Below are positions 27,545-36,068 of a stretch of DNA of 64,000 bases, piece after piece. The translations under genes and the position numbers were made by a program. This DNA comes from Rhodobacteraceae bacterium EL53 (GTDB lineage Bacteria > Pseudomonadota > Alphaproteobacteria > Rhodobacterales > Rhodobacteraceae). Below the pieces are notes generated by a model, which worked only from the letters and a program-made list of their open reading frames with translations, was not told the origin of the DNA and did no database searches. Where the stretch lies: assembly GCA_900313015.1 (NCBI GenBank), contig OMPR01000010.1, forward strand, positions 1 through 64,000. Reading direction: 5' to 3'. Position 1 is the stretch's first letter. Each line of letters begins with the position of its first letter.

Positions 27545-27865
27545 ATGTCCACCGTAGCCGTCACCGACGAAACATTCGACGCCGAAGTCAAAAACTCTGA
27601 CATCCCCGTAGTGGTGGATTTTTGGGCGGAATGGTGTGGCCCTTGCAAACAGATCGGCCCTGCTCTGGAAGAGCTGGCAGCTGAATACAACGGTCAGATC
27701 AAGATCGCCAAGGTTGATGTCGACAGCAACCCGAACTCTGCCGCCGCCATGGGCGTGCGCGGTATTCCAGCGTTGTTCATTTTCAAAGACGGTGAAGTGA
27801 TTTCGAACCGTGCCGGCGCAGCGCCCAAGGCCGCGCTGGCCAGCTGGATCAAAGACTCGATCTGA
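27545..27865 (+). CDS. trxA: Thioredoxin 1
   Basis: This is a 106-residue thioredoxin with the redox pair CGPC at 31-34 in [14 protein letters not shown] and the cis-proline loop GIPALFIF. It is cytoplasmic and reduces protein disulfides, ribonucleotide reductase and others. The ATG at 27545 has an AGGAG site eight bases upstream; the frame is open to 27494 but that part is not thioredoxin-like. It lies 60 bp after addA, an order conserved in Rhodobacteraceae, and ends in a hairpin terminator. Confidence 0.97.
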   Translation: MSTVAVTDETFDAEVKNSDIPVVVDFWAEWCGPCKQIGPALEELAAEYNGQIKIAKVDVDSNPNSAAAMGVRGIPALFIFKDGEVISNRAGAAPKAALASWIKDSI

Positions 27866-27887
27866 TCCATCTTTGAAATGCACGATC

Positions 27888-27914
27888 AAGGCGTCCCCTG
27901 AGGGCGCCTTTTTC
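27888..27914 (+). terminator. Intrinsic terminator of trxA
   Basis: AAGGCG (27888-27893) pairs with CGCCTT (27905-27910), extended by CCT/AGG inside, followed by TTTTT. It begins 23 bases after the trxA stop. Confidence 0.85.
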
Positions 27915-28003
27915 ATGCCTGGCCCTGAGACAACATCGAAATTGGACCTTTCCCCCAGCCAACAACTGGGCAAAGTGACCGCATACAATGTTCAGGAGGC
28001 AAC

Positions 28004-28354
28004 ATGGCCAAAACACGGGTTCTTGTGGAGTTCGGCATGGGCAGTTCGCTCAGGCGCGAAGATTACACCGAGGCAGCACTGCGCGCGATCAAAGACGCGC
28101 TCTGGCACAATTCGGTCAACATGGCCGAGCTGTTTGATTTTCCGAAAGAAGCGATGATCATCGACGCAGAAATCGGCGTTCAGAAGCCAGAACAGGTTGA
28201 TGTCGATGCGCTGAAGGCGATCTTTCCCTATGGCCAACCAACCATAACGGTGGTTCAGGGTGGATTGGACATCGAAAAAACATACACCGAAGGCAGCACG
28301 GTCATCGCAAATGCCGCCATTGTCGTCTCTTTCGATATGGAGCCCACAGCATGA
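28004..28354 (+). CDS. Lin0512-family protein, copy 1
   Basis: This is a 116-residue protein of the Lin0512/sll0783 conserved family: FGMGSSLRREDYTEAALRAIKDAL at the N-terminus and VVQGGLDI near residue 85. The family fold resembles small oligomeric enzymes or binding proteins and has no settled function. It has a strong AGGAGG ribosome site. It is followed, with a four-base overlap, by a second member of the same family, so the two probably form a hetero-oligomer or arose by tandem duplication. Confidence 0.8.
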   Translation: MAKTRVLVEFGMGSSLRREDYTEAALRAIKDALWHNSVNMAELFDFPKEAMIIDAEIGVQKPEQVDVDALKAIFPYGQPTITVVQGGLDIEKTYTEGSTVIANAAIVVSFDMEPTA

Positions 28355-28713
28355 CCGAGAAACGCATCATTTTGGAAATGGGTATGGGGAATGACTTGTA
28401 TGGTCAGGACTACACCAAAGCCGCCCAGCGCGCCGTGCAGGATGCATTGCACCACTCGTCGATCACCTTGTTTTCAAAGCTTGGCGTTGATCACACGGAA
28501 ATGCGTGTTCAAGTGACGATCGGTGTGCAAAACCCGGATGACGTCGATTGTGATGTAGTGGCTGCTGATCTGCCGCGTGGCCGGGCCGAAGTGCGCGCGG
28601 TCAAAGGCGGGTTGGATGTCCATGACGCAGAGGCCGGAACGCATCACATCGTTGCAACTGCAGCAGTTGAGGCGTTTCTGCCCGATATGGCTGAAAAGTA
28701 TAAGCTGTCCTAA
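28351..28713 (+). CDS. Lin0512-family protein, copy 2
   Basis: This is a 120-residue paralogue of the preceding protein. The same landmarks occur in the same order: MGMGNDLYGQDYTKAAQRAVQDAL, then IGVQNPDDVDCD and VKGGLDVHD. It is clearly related but diverged, so the duplication is old. Its start overlaps the copy 1 stop (ATGA), indicating coupled translation. The function is unknown; the cell probably needs both subunits in a fixed ratio, which is inference. Confidence 0.8.
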   Translation: MTEKRIILEMGMGNDLYGQDYTKAAQRAVQDALHHSSITLFSKLGVDHTEMRVQVTIGVQNPDDVDCDVVAADLPRGRAEVRAVKGGLDVHDAEAGTHHIVATAAVEAFLPDMAEKYKLS

Positions 28714-28719
28714 AACGAC

Positions 28720-28744
28720 AAAAGCCGCTCTAGCCCAGAGCGGC
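28720..28744 (-). terminator. Intrinsic terminator shared by convergent genes
   Basis: An 8-bp perfect stem GCCGCTCT / AGAGCGGC with a 5-nt loop is followed on the minus strand by TTTTG. It lies between the Lin0512 pair (ending 28713) and the DUF1127 gene (stop 28773), serves the latter best, and may also stop rightward transcripts. Confidence 0.75.
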
Positions 28745-28772
28745 CTTAATCTAACAGGATTATCGGCATGGT

Positions 28773-28967
28773 TTAGACCAGCTCGATTTCCTTACGAGTC
28801 AATCCGATATCGTCCAGCTGACGATCGGTCAGAACTGACAAAGCTTTGCGTGTCGCACGGGCTTTGTTCCATTCGACCAAGTTGGATTTAACGTTTATAA
28901 CCGCGTCAACGACGCGAAGAGTTGTGACGGCACCGATGGGTGCATGAGTGTGAGCAACAGTTGCCAT
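28773..28967 (-). CDS. DUF1127 (YjiS-like) small protein
   Basis: This is a 64-residue protein whose C-terminal half (RATRKALSVLTDRQLDDIGLTRKEIE) is the DUF1127 motif. The N-terminal part is variable, as usual. Alphaproteobacterial members are highly expressed small proteins, and some bind RNA or affect phosphate and RNA metabolism. An AAGGAAG ribosome site precedes the ATG. It is monocistronic, with a hairpin terminator after the stop. Confidence 0.88.
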   Translation of the reverse strand: MATVAHTHAPIGAVTTLRVVDAVINVKSNLVEWNKARATRKALSVLTDRQLDDIGLTRKEIELV

Positions 28968-29105
28968 TTTCGCGCTTCCTTATTTGATCTAACCGACCCC
29001 TTGTCGGCTATGAAGCTCATTTAGGTGTGTTCGCTGAGTCTCACAAATGCTGGATTCACAGGCCCGATTTGCACGCAATGCATAGCATATGGGCACAAAA
29101 TGCGC

Positions 29106-29136
29106 CGTTGCGTCCGGCTGCCCCGCATCCCATATA
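29106..29136 (+). promoter_or_regulatory. Possible RpoH-type promoter before hslV
   Basis: TTGCGT (29108-29113), a 15-base spacer and CCCATATA (29129-29136) resemble the alphaproteobacterial sigma32 pattern (CTTG ... CCCATNT). It sits 28 bases before the hslV ATG. hslVU is a heat-shock locus in many bacteria, which gives modest prior support. Confidence 0.3.
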
Positions 29137-29164
29137 CAAATTCGCAGATAAAACGGAGGTTCCA

Positions 29165-29722
29165 ATGGCAGACGATCAATTCCCCGGTTGGCACGGCACA
29201 ACCATCATTGGCGTGAAAAAAGGCGACGAAGTTGTGATTGCAGGCGACGGGCAGGTTAGCCTTGGCCAAACCGTGATCAAAGGCACCGCGCGCAAGGTGC
29301 GCAAACTGTCACCTGGTGGGTTTGATGTGGTTGCAGGCTTTGCCGGATCCACAGCGGATGCCTTTACCCTGCTCGAGCGTCTGGAAACCAAGCTGGAGGC
29401 AACACCCGGTCAATTGGCACGCGCAAGTGTTGAGCTGGCCAAGGATTGGCGCACGGACAAATACCTGCAAAAGCTCGAGGCGATGCTGATCGTCACCGAC
29501 GGCAAAGACATGTTTGTGATTACCGGGGCAGGGGATGTTCTGGAGCCCGAACACAATGTGGCAGCGATTGGATCAGGCGGAAACTTTGCCTTAGCGGCGG
29601 CCCGTGCCATGATGGACAGCGAAAAAGACGCCGAAACCGTTGCGCGCGATGCCATGGCGATTGCAGCGGACATTTGCGTTTACACAAACGGGCGCCTGAC
29701 CGTGGAGAAAATCGGAGGATAA
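29165..29722 (+). CDS. hslV: ATP-dependent protease peptidase subunit HslV
   Basis: This is a 185-residue proteasome-like peptidase. A short propeptide ending GWHG precedes the catalytic N-terminal threonine (TTIIGV, T12), and [14 protein letters not shown] and the terminal GRLTVEKIG are family hallmarks. With HslU it degrades misfolded and regulatory proteins. The ATG at 29165 has GGAGG seven bases upstream; an open frame back to 29027 has no similarity. Unusually, hslU does not follow directly but lies about 1 kb downstream. Confidence 0.97.
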   Translation: MADDQFPGWHGTTIIGVKKGDEVVIAGDGQVSLGQTVIKGTARKVRKLSPGGFDVVAGFAGSTADAFTLLERLETKLEATPGQLARASVELAKDWRTDKYLQKLEAMLIVTDGKDMFVITGAGDVLEPEHNVAAIGSGGNFALAAARAMMDSEKDAETVARDAMAIAADICVYTNGRLTVEKIGG

Positions 29723-29723
29723 G

Positions 29724-30083
29724 ATGAATAGCCTGCTTGCCATTGCCGTCGGTGTTCTAACGGGGATCGGAGCGTCGGTGGTCAGCGGTTATTTTGGCCC
29801 AAGATGGCTAGACGAACACAGGGCACAAAAGAACAAGTCGCGCTTGGAGCCACGCGCTGAGCTGTTACGCAAACTCTTAGACGATCCCGACTATACCAGT
29901 CGCAATTTTCGCACCCTCAGAACAGTGACCGGCATGAAAGACGAAGAATGCCGAGATCTGCTGATTGAAATCGGCGCGCGCGGCGTCGTCACCGTGTCTG
30001 GAAATGAGGCTTGGGCGTTCATTTCCAGAAAGCCCCTCAAAACAGCAGCGGACGAAAATGTTGCTGATGAGGATATAGGATAA
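29724..30083 (+). CDS. Small membrane-anchored protein of unknown function
   Basis: This is a 119-residue protein with one N-terminal hydrophobic helix (about residues 2-26), a charged linker and a C-terminal globular part (RTLRTVTGMKDEECRDLLIEIGARGVVTVSGNEAWAFISR) with the look of a small winged-helix or MarR-like domain. I do not recognise a named family. The ATG lies one base after the hslV stop with GGAGG just upstream, so it is translated with hslV. Confidence 0.65.
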   Translation: MNSLLAIAVGVLTGIGASVVSGYFGPRWLDEHRAQKNKSRLEPRAELLRKLLDDPDYTSRNFRTLRTVTGMKDEECRDLLIEIGARGVVTVSGNEAWAFISRKPLKTAADENVADEDIG

Positions 30084-30110
30084 AAAGGGGCTGAGCCGAA
30101 GCTCAACCCC
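30082..30110 (-). terminator. Intrinsic terminator of the DM13 gene
   Basis: Minus strand GGGGTTGAGC - TTCG - GCTCAGCCCC stem with a UUCG tetraloop, then TTTTTA. It sits 33 bases after the DM13 gene stop. On the plus strand the U tract is missing, so hslV transcripts may read on. Confidence 0.85.
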
Positions 30111-30142
30111 CTAAGGGCGGTCGTTGTGAGTGGTGGGTGCCC

Positions 30143-30538
30143 TTAGTTGATGGACGCCACGCCCAGTGGAACACCGGCAACCTCGCACCAGATGTACACT
30201 TCGTTGAATTCGGAAACGTCCCAGGTCGCGGGAACGGCGTATTGCTGTTTGCCGGTCAACTTAAGCAGCGCACCCAGCTTGGTGTCTGGATCGTATTTGC
30301 CATCCTTGCCAAATGCCACCCGTGGATCAGGACCACCGTCCAGCGAGAAATCTTTGCCCAACTCAACAATGTAGCGATCGCCATCTTTGACCACTTTCAC
30401 CGACCCTGTGGTCACGTGATTGCTGCGGCCCTCAAAAGTGCCTTCGACTCCGCCTGCCAGCGCGGCTCCGGTGCTTGCGATTGTCAGCGCCATGCCGGAT
30501 GCGGCTGCGGCCAGAAACAGAGAACGACGATTAATCAT
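30143..30538 (-). CDS. DM13-domain secreted protein with Tat-like signal
   Basis: This is a 131-residue protein starting MINRRSLFLAAAASGMALTI, a twin-arginine-type signal peptide with cleavage near ALA-G (about residue 28). The remainder is one DM13 domain (GTFEGRSNHVTTGSVKVV, YIVELGKDFSLDGGPDP, YIWCEVAGVPLG) with its single conserved cysteine. DM13 domains are proposed periplasmic electron-transfer or cofactor modules. I chose the ATG at 30538 because the frame upstream to 30631 is not signal-like. It is encoded opposite to the flanking hslV and hslU genes. Confidence 0.83.
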   Translation of the reverse strand: MINRRSLFLAAAASGMALTIASTGAALAGGVEGTFEGRSNHVTTGSVKVVKDGDRYIVELGKDFSLDGGPDPRVAFGKDGKYDPDTKLGALLKLTGKQQYAVPATWDVSEFNEVYIWCEVAGVPLGVASIN

Positions 30539-30737
30539 GTGAGGGATCTCCCTTGGAAGTAGAGGCGATAGTGCCTTGGGGTGAGAGTTGGGCAAAACGG
30601 GCTGCAAATGAAAGGGGGGCTCACAGCACACTGATCGGCCGTGTTCAGCCCGTGTTTTCGCGTGAGTGGCCCGTGATCATCTTGTGTTTTCCGCGCCCAT
30701 GCTTAGGTTCCCGATAACCCAATTGGATAGAGTGATC

Positions 30738-32048
30738 ATGACCGACCTGACCCCGCGCGAAATTGTTTCTGAACTGGATCGATTCATCATTGGCCAGAAC
30801 GACGCCAAACGGGCGGTTGCTGTGGCGTTGCGCAATCGGTGGCGGCGCAAGCAGTTGTCTGATGACCTGCGCGAAGAGGTTTATCCAAAAAACATTCTGA
30901 TGATTGGCCCCACCGGCGTTGGCAAGACTGAGATCAGCCGCCGATTGGCCAAACTGGCGCGCGCACCGTTCCTTAAGGTCGAGGCCACAAAATTCACCGA
31001 AGTCGGCTATGTCGGACGCGACGTAGAACAAATTGTCCGCGATCTGGTCGATAGCGCCATTGCGATGACCCGTGAACACATGCGCGAAGACGTCAAGGCA
31101 AATGCTTACAAAGCCGCCGAAGACCGCGTGATCGAAGCCATCGCAGGCGAAGATGCCCGTGAAGGCACCCGCGAAATGTTCCGCAAAAAGCTGAAATCCG
31201 GCGAACTGGACGATACCATCATCGAGTTGGATCTGGCGGACAATTCGAATCCGATGTCGATGTTTGAAATGCCCGGTCAACCCGGTGGCGGTCAAATGGG
31301 CATGATGAACCTTGGCGATCTGTTCGGCAAAGCGATGGGCGGCCGGACCGTTAAACGCAAGTTGACCGTATCCGAAAGCTACGAAGTCTTGATCGGTGAA
31401 GAAGCAGACAAGCTATTGGATGATGAAACGGTGACCCGCGCCGCATTGGATGCCGTTGAACAGAATGGAATCGTTTTTCTTGATGAGATCGACAAAGTTT
31501 GCGCCCGTTCAGACGCCCGTGGCGGCGATGTCTCGCGCGAAGGGGTTCAGCGCGACCTACTGCCTTTGATCGAAGGCACAACAGTTTCAACAAAACACGG
31601 TGCGGTTAAAACCGACCACATCCTGTTTATTGCATCGGGCGCGTTTCATATCGCCAAACCCAGCGATCTGTTGCCCGAGCTTCAGGGGCGTTTGCCGATC
31701 CGGGTAGAATTGCGCGCACTGACCGAAGAGGACTTTGTCCGTATTTTGACCGAAACCGACAACGCGCTGACCCTACAATACACCGCGCTGATGGGCACAG
31801 AAGAGGTCGCCGTCAGCTTTACCAAAGACGGGATCGCGGCGCTGGCCAAGATCGCGGCTGATGTAAATCAGTCGGTCGAAAACATCGGGGCGCGCCGTTT
31901 GTACACTGTGATGGAGCGGGTCTTTGAAGAGCTTTCGTTCACCGCGCCAGATCGGTCAGGCGAAGCAATCATCGTAAATGCCGAGTTTGTCGAAACCAAT
32001 CTGGGTGCGCTTTCAAAATCGACAGATATCAGTCGCTACGTTCTCTAG
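30738..32048 (+). CDS. hslU: ATP-dependent protease ATPase subunit HslU
   Basis: This is a 436-residue AAA+ unfoldase partner of HslV. Walker A is GPTGVGKTE (about residues 56-64), [10 protein letters not shown] is the pore loop region, the inserted I-domain spans about 110-230, Walker B is [11 protein letters not shown] and the C-terminus ends SRYVL, which docks into HslV. The ATG at 30738 ([17 protein letters not shown]) is the family start. It is separated from hslV by two small genes, one on the opposite strand, so it probably has its own promoter in 30632-30737. Confidence 0.97.
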   Translation: MTDLTPREIVSELDRFIIGQNDAKRAVAVALRNRWRRKQLSDDLREEVYPKNILMIGPTGVGKTEISRRLAKLARAPFLKVEATKFTEVGYVGRDVEQIVRDLVDSAIAMTREHMREDVKANAYKAAEDRVIEAIAGEDAREGTREMFRKKLKSGELDDTIIELDLADNSNPMSMFEMPGQPGGGQMGMMNLGDLFGKAMGGRTVKRKLTVSESYEVLIGEEADKLLDDETVTRAALDAVEQNGIVFLDEIDKVCARSDARGGDVSREGVQRDLLPLIEGTTVSTKHGAVKTDHILFIASGAFHIAKPSDLLPELQGRLPIRVELRALTEEDFVRILTETDNALTLQYTALMGTEEVAVSFTKDGIAALAKIAADVNQSVENIGARRLYTVMERVFEELSFTAPDRSGEAIIVNAEFVETNLGALSKSTDISRYVL

Positions 32049-32102
32049 ACGTTACCAAAAAATCCGTTAGCTTGGGCCGTATCTGTTAGCGGAGCGATCC
32101 AA

Positions 32103-33221
32103 GTGCGATTTTTTCTAATCTGTTGTGTTACACTCTGGCTCGCCTCTTGTACGGACCGTAGTTATTCCCCCATCTATCCAGAAGCCTTGGAAGTTGGCGC
32201 GCCCTTTACCGTTTTTGCAGCGACCAGTCGCGCCCAAGAAAGCGATGGAACCTTTGGGTTTCGCCGGGCAGAACAGCTGAGCCTTTTGGAATTGACCGTC
32301 TCTATTCCCCCAAACCATACACCTGGCGAATTGAAGTTTGGGTACGCAAACCCAAAACCCAAAACAGAATTCACTTTGGCCCAACAAACTGAATTCAATA
32401 GCTTTCAGGCCTTTGAGACACGGCTAACAGATTACATTCAACAGAAAAAGGCAGGGCCTAAAGAGGTTACGATCTTTGTCCATGGCTATAACACGACGCA
32501 GAATGAGACTGCTTTTCGGGCTGCCCAGTTAGCGCATGATGTCAAACTACCCGGTGCATTGGTGTTGTATTCATGGCCAAGTCGCGCGCGCGCCTTCGGC
32601 TATGCCTATGACTACGACAGTATGTTGTTTGCCCGCGATGGGCTGGAAAAACTCATTCGTGAGGTCAAAAGGACAGGAGCAGAGCGTATCATTCTGCTCG
32701 CTCATTCAATGGGGTCCGCCCTCACTATGGAAATGCTGCGTCTGGTAGAAACAAATGATCCCGGTTGGGCCAAGCGCCATTTGGGAGGTATTGTCCTGAT
32801 TTCGCCCGATCTGGATGTGGATGTCTTTCGGTCCCAGATGAATAGGATCGAACATATTCCCCAACCGTTTGTCATCATGGTTTCTGAAAAGGATAAGGCT
32901 CTGAATGTATCTGCTCGCCTACGCGGAACCTCTGACAGCGAACGTTTGGGCAACATAAGCTCAATCGACAAGATCGCCGATCTTCCCATTGAGATTATCG
33001 ATACAACTGCTTTCTCCTCTGATGCAGCCTCGTCTCACTTTGTCACAGCAACTTCACCTGCTTTGATCGCCTTGTTAAATTCTGCGCGCTCCATGAGCGA
33101 CACCTTTGGGCCTGAGGATTTCGGTCTCAATGTAGCTGGTTCAAGCGTGCGTCAAATAGCGAATGGTGCGACTGAAATTGCTTTGACACCAGGCACCAGT
33201 TTAGCATCGGAGAGCCGGTGA
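32103..33221 (+). CDS. Alpha/beta hydrolase (DUF900 type) lipoprotein
   Basis: This is a 372-residue protein with a lipoprotein signal peptide (lipobox LASC, Cys at about 16) and an alpha/beta-hydrolase core: IFVHGYNTTQ forms the oxyanion loop, LLAHSMGSALTME carries the nucleophilic serine (about residue 201), and a late SSHFVTA supplies the histidine. It is of the DUF900 family. It starts with GTG at 32103 behind a GGAGCG ribosome site. It is probably anchored to the membrane facing the periplasm; the substrate is unknown. It overlaps the following MFS gene. Confidence 0.8.
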   Translation: MRFFLICCVTLWLASCTDRSYSPIYPEALEVGAPFTVFAATSRAQESDGTFGFRRAEQLSLLELTVSIPPNHTPGELKFGYANPKPKTEFTLAQQTEFNSFQAFETRLTDYIQQKKAGPKEVTIFVHGYNTTQNETAFRAAQLAHDVKLPGALVLYSWPSRARAFGYAYDYDSMLFARDGLEKLIREVKRTGAERIILLAHSMGSALTMEMLRLVETNDPGWAKRHLGGIVLISPDLDVDVFRSQMNRIEHIPQPFVIMVSEKDKALNVSARLRGTSDSERLGNISSIDKIADLPIEIIDTTAFSSDAASSHFVTATSPALIALLNSARSMSDTFGPEDFGLNVAGSSVRQIANGATEIALTPGTSLASESR

Positions 33222-34438
33222 GTCTTCTCACTTTTAGGACCTACCTGTCGAACAATGCACCTTGGTTGGCCGCTGGCGGGTTATTGACCCTGTTGTCCAG
33301 TTTTGGACAGACTTTCTTTATATCGATCTTTGCCGGTGAAATCCGGGTTGCGTTCGACCTGAGCCATGGAGAATGGGGTGGGTTGTATTCGATTGGCACC
33401 ACAGCATCGGCGGTGGTTATGGTTTGGGCCGGCACGCTCACCGATATGTTTCGGGTGCGAAAACTAGGCCCTATTGTCCTGTTCGGATTAGCGCTGGCCT
33501 GCCTTGCAATGGCTTTCAACAGTTGGGTTGTTGCCCTTCCGATTGTTATTTTTGCGTTGCGGTTCTTTGGCCAAGGCATGAGCAGCCACATCGCGATGGT
33601 CGCGATGGCGCGTTGGTTCACCAAGACACGGGGCAAAGCGATGTCCATCGCAACACTAGGGTTTGCCTTGGGAGAAGCGACACTGCCTTTGGTTTTTGTG
33701 GCTGCCATGACCGTTGTTGACTGGCACCTATTGTGGGTCATTTCTGCCGGGATATGCTTACTTGGAATTCCAATTCTAATGCGTCTGTTGCGCCACGAGC
33801 GCACACCACAAAGCATGTCCGAAAGCTATGACTCAACCGGGATGGAGGGGCGTCACTGGACACGCGGGGAAACCCTGCGCAACCCGTTGTTCTGGTTTAT
33901 GGTTCCCGCCCTGTTGGGCCCGTCGGCCTTTAGCACCGCCTTCTTTTTTCATCAGGTGCATTTCGCGGAAGTCAAAGGTCTAACGCACGTTGAATTGGTC
34001 GCCTTTTTTCCTGTTTACACAGTGCTTTCTATCATCGCGATGATGGCATCCGGCTGGGCACTGGATAAAATTGGAACGCCCCGCCTGATGCCATATTCAC
34101 AACTGCCAATGGTCGCGGCGTTTTTGTTTTTTGCCTTCGGATCCGGAAACGGAATGATCTTTGCAGGGTTTTCGTTCTTGGCCCTGACTGCTGGGGCAAA
34201 TGCGACCCTGCCCAACGCGTTTTGGGCCGAATTCTATGGCACGGCGCACATCGGTTCGATCAAAGCCATGGCAGCGGCCTTGATGGTTTTAGGGTCCGCA
34301 ATCGGGCCTGGTGTCACCGGCGTGCTAATTGATTTTGGGGTAGGGATTGAAGCACAGCTCATAGGCGTGGCCGGGTATTTCGTTTTCGTGACCGTTTTGA
34401 TGGTCATGGGTATACGTCGGGCGACACCTTCGCTTTAA
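33218..34438 (+). CDS. Major facilitator superfamily transporter
   Basis: This is a 406-residue permease with about 12 membrane helices. It has a cytoplasmic loop with GTLTDMFRVRKLG (the MFS motif A region between helices 2 and 3) and the matching second-half motif ALDKIGTPRLMP. It is of the CynX/NarK or oxalate-formate-like branch by general appearance; the substrate is unassigned. The GTG start overlaps the hydrolase stop (GTGA). Its end overlaps the convergent Smr gene by four bases. Confidence 0.85.
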   Translation: MSLLTFRTYLSNNAPWLAAGGLLTLLSSFGQTFFISIFAGEIRVAFDLSHGEWGGLYSIGTTASAVVMVWAGTLTDMFRVRKLGPIVLFGLALACLAMAFNSWVVALPIVIFALRFFGQGMSSHIAMVAMARWFTKTRGKAMSIATLGFALGEATLPLVFVAAMTVVDWHLLWVISAGICLLGIPILMRLLRHERTPQSMSESYDSTGMEGRHWTRGETLRNPLFWFMVPALLGPSAFSTAFFFHQVHFAEVKGLTHVELVAFFPVYTVLSIIAMMASGWALDKIGTPRLMPYSQLPMVAAFLFFAFGSGNGMIFAGFSFLALTAGANATLPNAFWAEFYGTAHIGSIKAMAAALMVLGSAIGPGVTGVLIDFGVGIEAQLIGVAGYFVFVTVLMVMGIRRATPSL

Positions 34439-35022
34439 CGATTACGTTTGAGATACACGTAATATGCCCCATCGCCACCATGGCTGATGTGTGCCTGTGT
34501 TACTTGCAACACGGCCTGCGCCAAAGGGGGCAGGGAGAGCCATTGCGGTACCTGATTGCGCAACACGCCGCGCGGGGTGGGGATGGGGCCCGGTTCGTCC
34601 CTATCCTTACCTTTACCGGTAATCACCAAAACCAACCGCTTACCCGAAGCCTGTGCGCCCAGAATGAACCTGTTTAATGCAGGATGAGCCGTATCCACAC
34701 GCATCCCGTGCAAATCCAGCCGCCCTTCGGGTTTCAGTTTACCACGCTTCATTTTCCCAAAGGATTTGTGGTCCATTTGAACAGGTGTATGCGCCAGCAT
34801 ATGGGAAATCGCGGGTTTCAGGCTATGCTTAGCAGGCTTTGGCATCGCCTTGTGACCCAAAACAAAGGGTTCGATCCTTGGCGTCGACACTGAGGGCATC
34901 TTGTGCACCGCTTGTGGGGCCGGAACAGCGGCCTCAAACCGATGCGGGTGCAATCGTTCTGCTTTTTGCGCTACTTGCTGCCACAACTCGAGCTCGGATT
35001 TTGTGAGTTTTCGCCGTGACAT
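34435..35022 (-). CDS. Smr-domain protein
   Basis: This is a 195-residue protein whose C-terminal half is an Smr domain: RLDLHGMRVDTAHPAL, VLVITGKGKD and the glycine-rich end ISHGGDGAYYVYL. Smr domains are nucleases or nucleic-acid-binding modules related to the C-terminus of MutS2. The N-terminal half is basic, proline-rich and probably disordered. It is the last gene of the Tim44-mltA-smr leftward operon, its start touching the mltA stop. Confidence 0.88.
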   Translation of the reverse strand: MSRRKLTKSELELWQQVAQKAERLHPHRFEAAVPAPQAVHKMPSVSTPRIEPFVLGHKAMPKPAKHSLKPAISHMLAHTPVQMDHKSFGKMKRGKLKPEGRLDLHGMRVDTAHPALNRFILGAQASGKRLVLVITGKGKDRDEPGPIPTPRGVLRNQVPQWLSLPPLAQAVLQVTQAHISHGGDGAYYVYLKRNR

Positions 35023-36068
35023 CAGAATCCATCCGGCAAAAGCGCATACGCCCGTTGAATAGGCAACAAAACCACCATCCGACCCGGATCACGCAAACGC
35101 CCCGCGGCGTCTCCCGCGCCATCGCCCGTTCCAAAAAAGATATCCGCCCGTTGCGCGCCTTTGATAGCAGACCCTGTGTCTTGTGCGATCATAAGACGGC
35201 GCATTTTACCTGCTCCGTCTTTTTCAACCCAAACAGGGGCCCCAAGCGGCGTGTAGGAAGGATCAACCGCGACGCTGCGCAAGGCAGTGATCGACCGGTT
35301 CATCGCTCCCAATGGTCCTTTGTCGGCAGAAACCCGGCGGACCTCGCGGAAAAAGACATAAGACGGATTGTGCATCAACAGTTCGATCCCATCGATCGGG
35401 TTACGCCGCACCCAGTTCTTGATGACCTGCGCACTCACTTGATGCGCCTTATAGACACCTCGGCGGACCAACTCGACCCCCACAGAGCGATAAGAATGAC
35501 CATTTGCGCCGCCATAACCAACCCTTACGGATTGCCCGTCGGGCATACGTATTCGCCCCGATCCCTGGATCTGCAGAAAGAACAATTCAACCGGATCATC
35601 GACCCATGCGATTTCCAGACCACGATTATCCATCACTCCGCTGGTCAGGATTTCCCGACGGCTCAACCAAGTTGAGGCTGCCTTTGCTTCGCGCGGTAGT
35701 TTATAGATCGGGTATTTAAATCGATCGGTCCGATACCGTGATCCATCGAGTTCGGGTTCGAAATACCCAGTAAACATGGCATCTTTCCCGTCTTCGATCA
35801 AAACAGGCCGAAAAAACAATTCGAAAAAAGAACGCGCTGTTTCCGCGGTTTGAGATTGAGCAACCGCGCATAGCGACTGCCAATCCGGGTCATCAAAATC
35901 ACCGCAGGTATTCATGAACACAGACAACGCCGCGCCATGATCGTCTTTCGACCAGCCATCAAGCTGATCAAAAGATAGAATTTTATGTGAGAGTTCGGGG
36001 TCGGACGCTGCGCCCGATGCGGTCATCATGGCACCAGCCAATATAACCGACCGGAGCGCGGCAATCAT
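35022..36068 (-). CDS. mltA: Membrane-bound lytic murein transglycosylase A (MltA)
   Basis: This is a 348-residue lytic transglycosylase that cleaves peptidoglycan to anhydromuropeptides. It begins with a signal peptide (about residues 1-21) that lacks a clear lipobox cysteine. The MltA barrel contains FTGYFEPELDGS and FFLQIQGSGRI, and the 3D domain DTGSAIKGAQRADIFFGTG carries the catalytic aspartates. It overlaps the Tim44-like gene upstream by four bases. It may supply muropeptides recycled by AmgK/MurU. Confidence 0.93.
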   Translation of the reverse strand: MIAALRSVILAGAMMTASGAASDPELSHKILSFDQLDGWSKDDHGAALSVFMNTCGDFDDPDWQSLCAVAQSQTAETARSFFELFFRPVLIEDGKDAMFTGYFEPELDGSRYRTDRFKYPIYKLPREAKAASTWLSRREILTSGVMDNRGLEIAWVDDPVELFFLQIQGSGRIRMPDGQSVRVGYGGANGHSYRSVGVELVRRGVYKAHQVSAQVIKNWVRRNPIDGIELLMHNPSYVFFREVRRVSADKGPLGAMNRSITALRSVAVDPSYTPLGAPVWVEKDGAGKMRRLMIAQDTGSAIKGAQRADIFFGTGDGAGDAAGRLRDPGRMVVLLPIQRAYALLPDGF

